The notes under the pieces were generated by a model. That model saw nothing but the letters and a program-made list of their open reading frames with translations, was not told where the DNA came from and made no database searches. A program made the position numbers and the translations under genes. DNA of 64,000 nt, taken from Pelagibacteraceae bacterium AG-422-D23. GTDB taxonomy: Bacteria > Pseudomonadota > Alphaproteobacteria > Pelagibacterales > Pelagibacteraceae. The stretch covers positions 40,807 to 104,806 of the forward strand of contig QCMQ01000002.1 of NCBI GenBank assembly GCA_003213615.1, given 5' to 3'. Shown here in pieces: positions 62,687 through 64,000 of this stretch (positions within the stretch are counted from its first letter, which is position 1; every line of letters begins with the position of its first letter).

Positions 62687-62735
62687 TATACCAACTTAAA
62701 CTTAGAAAACTATCTATACCTTTTTTATACCATAA
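62687..62735 (+). repeat. TATACC repeat cluster at the right end of the 10-kb island
   Basis: TATACCAACT (62687-62696), TATACCT (62715-62721) and TATACCATAA (62726-62735). TATACCAACT is identical to the copy at 52853-52862. The right-hand intergenic stretch 62616-62935 holds this cluster, the tRNA 5'-half fragment, and otherwise AT-rich DNA with no gene. Confidence 0.6.
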
Positions 62736-62772
62736 GAAAATTTTGCTTAAGTTTTGTCGGATTTTTTAAAAT

Positions 62773-62820
62773 ACCTATTGATTACAAATCAATTGCTCTA
62801 CCAGCTGAGCTACAAGGGCA
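62773..62820 (-). repeat. Detached 5' half of tRNA-Thr (right attachment site)
   Basis: 48 bases identical to the intact tRNA-Thr from its 5' acceptor strand through D-arm and anticodon stem-loop, ending with the 19-bp core (62773-62791). Sequence beyond both edges differs from the intact gene. Upstream on the minus strand a promoter-like pair (TTGATT, 17-base spacer, TAAAAA) remains, suggesting this was the original tRNA 5' end and promoter. Confidence 0.85.
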
Positions 62821-62935
62821 TAATTTAACTTTGGTGTTTTTACTTTTAATGACAAAATAAATCAATGCTTAAAATGAACAAATTTTAATTCAAACTGAGA
62901 AACCACTTTATATTTTTATGTATTAATTGAATATT

Positions 62936-64000
62936 CTACCGCTCTATAGTTTTAATTTTTGAATTGATTGAACTTAAATAAAAACCTACTGGAAAAAAAT
63001 ATATTATACTTAACCAATTATTAAACAAATCACCCGTTGGAACAAAAGGCCAAATTGAAATCAAAATTGCTGATAAAAGACATAGTTGAAAATCAGAATA
63101 AATAAATTTTTTTTTAAGAAATTTTAACATGAAATGTCTAATTATATTATAAAAAATTAATACAAATATTGTAAGGCCAAATATAAATCCAATTAATCCA
63201 GTTTCAGCTAAAAGTTGAACATAGGAGTTATGTGGATGCGTACTACAGCCTTCCCATAAATAATATTTTTCTTCACCACAAATAAATCTGAACATTCTTG
63301 GACCAATCCCACTTACAACATTATCTTTAAACATTCTGATTGATGAAATGTAGTGATTTTGATGTTCGATTGAAAAAATAAATTTTTTCGAAGTTTTTTT
63401 TTCGTTTTGAATAGTTTCTTTGGTATTAGTTTTTTCTTCTTGCTCAAAACCTAACTGTTTTACTGTTTTGTCAACAATTCTTTTAGATGAGTCCGGGTAA
63501 ATGTTTACCAAAGCAAAAATAATAAAAATTGAAACTATGAAAGCTGAAATTCTAAATAATTTAAAATTTCTCATTGTAAGTATAAGCATTAAAGTTGATG
63601 CATTTACATAAAAGAAAGCTACTCTTTCACCCGAAAGAAATATTAATGTTTCAACACCAACAAAAATAATAAAAAATATTATGTAATGGTAAATTTTTTT
63701 ACTAAAATTTATATAAACAAGTAGACCAAAAAATAAAGGAAGCATTCTTGATAAATAGCTACCTAAAATTAATTCATCTCCAAAAAGACTGCTTAATCTT
63801 GTGCCATACATAGGCCAGCCAAATATATTTTTTTTTAAAAAAAATTGAATATATCCATCAACAATCAAAACTATAAAAGCTATTGAAAAAGTTATAATTA
63901 ATCGATTACAAAGCTCTTCTTTTTTAAGAGAGAATATGTACCATACCGCTAATGCAAAAATCCAAAATCTAAAATAAAATAATGTTTTTTTAAATGATAC
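62936..64000 (-). CDS. O-antigen ligase/polymerase-like (Wzy_C) membrane protein, truncated by the window edge
   Basis: The minus-strand frame is open from the stop at 62936 to the window end without interruption, giving over 350 residues, so the true start lies outside the window. It contains at least eight hydrophobic helices and the Wzy_C hallmark TGLIGFIFG after a periplasmic loop with GIGPRMFRFICG and CSTHPHNSYVQLLAE (H-P-H-N-S-Y-x-Q-x3-E). LSGERVAFF is another family segment. It would join polysaccharide units or ligate glycan to lipid A core on the outer face of the inner membrane. Confidence 0.8.
   Translation of the reverse strand, partial: VSFKKTLFYFRFWIFALAVWYIFSLKKEELCNRLIITFSIAFIVLIVDGYIQFFLKKNIFGWPMYGTRLSSLFGDELILGSYLSRMLPLFFGLLVYINFSKKIYHYIIFFIIFVGVETLIFLSGERVAFFYVNASTLMLILTMRNFKLFRISAFIVSIFIIFALVNIYPDSSKRIVDKTVKQLGFEQEEKTNTKETIQNEKKTSKKFIFSIEHQNHYISSIRMFKDNVVSGIGPRMFRFICGEEKYYLWEGCSTHPHNSYVQLLAETGLIGFIFGLTIFVLIFYNIIRHFMLKFLKKKFIYSDFQLCLLSAILISIWPFVPTGDLFNNWLSIIYFFPVGFYLSSINSKIKTIER

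Larger units (their letters stand above)
52714..62791. mobile_element. Larger tRNA-Thr-integrated island of about 10 kb (restriction-modification, nuclease, envelope genes)
   Basis: It is bounded on the left by the intact tRNA-Thr and on the right by a detached tRNA-Thr 5' half that begins with the same 19-bp core. TATACC repeats lie just inside both ends, including the identical decamer TATACCAACT at 52853-52862 and 62687-62696. Content is accessory: C5 methyltransferase, SinI-like endonuclease, DUF2779 nuclease, PrsW protease and unknown membrane and secreted proteins. No recombinase gene is visible. Insertion that duplicates the 5' side of a tRNA is less usual than the 3' side. Confidence 0.65.

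Noticed and set aside
52714..62791. Complete prophage
   Set aside because: No integrase, terminase, portal, capsid or tail gene is visible; only one small motif recalls phage proteins.
62678..62860. Open frame of 60 codons at the right island end
   Set aside because: It runs through the TATACC repeats and the tRNA-Thr fragment, in DNA explained as attachment site. The protein has no recognisable features.

Overview
The window looks like a chromosomal stretch of a SAR11-type alphaproteobacterium (Candidatus Pelagibacter or a close relative). This rests on very AT-rich DNA, tiny or overlapping gene junctions, few regulators, a minimal set of housekeeping genes, and family content such as a prpD-prpB-prpC cluster, PurS/PurQ/short PurL, a CGFS glutaredoxin next to BolA, and an NH3-dependent NadE. 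The assignment is inference from sequence alone.

Layout. 1-9.4 kb holds small metabolic and transport genes (partial EamA exporter, GT4 glycosyltransferase, gamma-carbonic anhydrase, a secreted HExxH protein, an MFS carrier, rpoZ, dusA, a TSUP carrier). 9.6-19.5 kb is an envelope-polysaccharide block: a charged coiled-coil protein, two GT2 glycosyltransferases, a rare epimerase/cupin/C-methyltransferase three-domain fusion, a GT-C type membrane protein, a radical SAM/SPASM protein and a phosphomannomutase. 19.6-47.6 kb is mostly core: class I ribonucleotide reductase, the 2-methylcitrate cluster, amino sugar synthesis (a stand-alone GlmU acetyltransferase domain next to glmS), class II DAHP synthase, nadE, cysS, cimA, rpsD, grxD-bolA, purL-purQ-purS-purC-purB, map and sfsA. 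tRNA-Leu(UAA) lies 4 bases before nadK.

50.7-62.8 kb is the most unusual part. One intact tRNA-Thr(UGU) gene sits at 52666-52741. A detached copy of its 3' half lies at 50741-50793, and a detached copy of its 5' half lies at 62773-62820. All three share a 19-bp core over the anticodon stem-loop. This is the pattern expected if two elements recombined into the same tRNA from opposite sides. The left segment (about 1.9 kb) carries only a hydratase and a secreted polysaccharide lyase, and has GTCACAC repeats at both ends, including three perfect-register 11-bp copies. The right segment (about 10 kb) carries a cytosine-C5 methyltransferase with a SinI-like restriction enzyme, a DUF2779 nuclease, a small protein with a phage-like motif, a PrsW-protease membrane operon and secreted proteins. 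It has TATACC repeats at both ends. I see no recombinase gene in either segment. If this reading is right, the working tRNA-Thr is assembled from both mobile segments.

Inside the right segment, a 346-bp divergent intergenic region (55120-55465) contains symmetric promoter-like palindromes and an RNA-like structure: a 15-position stem, a loop whose 17 nt can pair downstream, and a final hairpin that hides the ribosome binding site of the next gene. It reads like an undescribed cis-regulatory RNA. At the right edge a truncated O-antigen-ligase-like gene returns to envelope polysaccharide functions.
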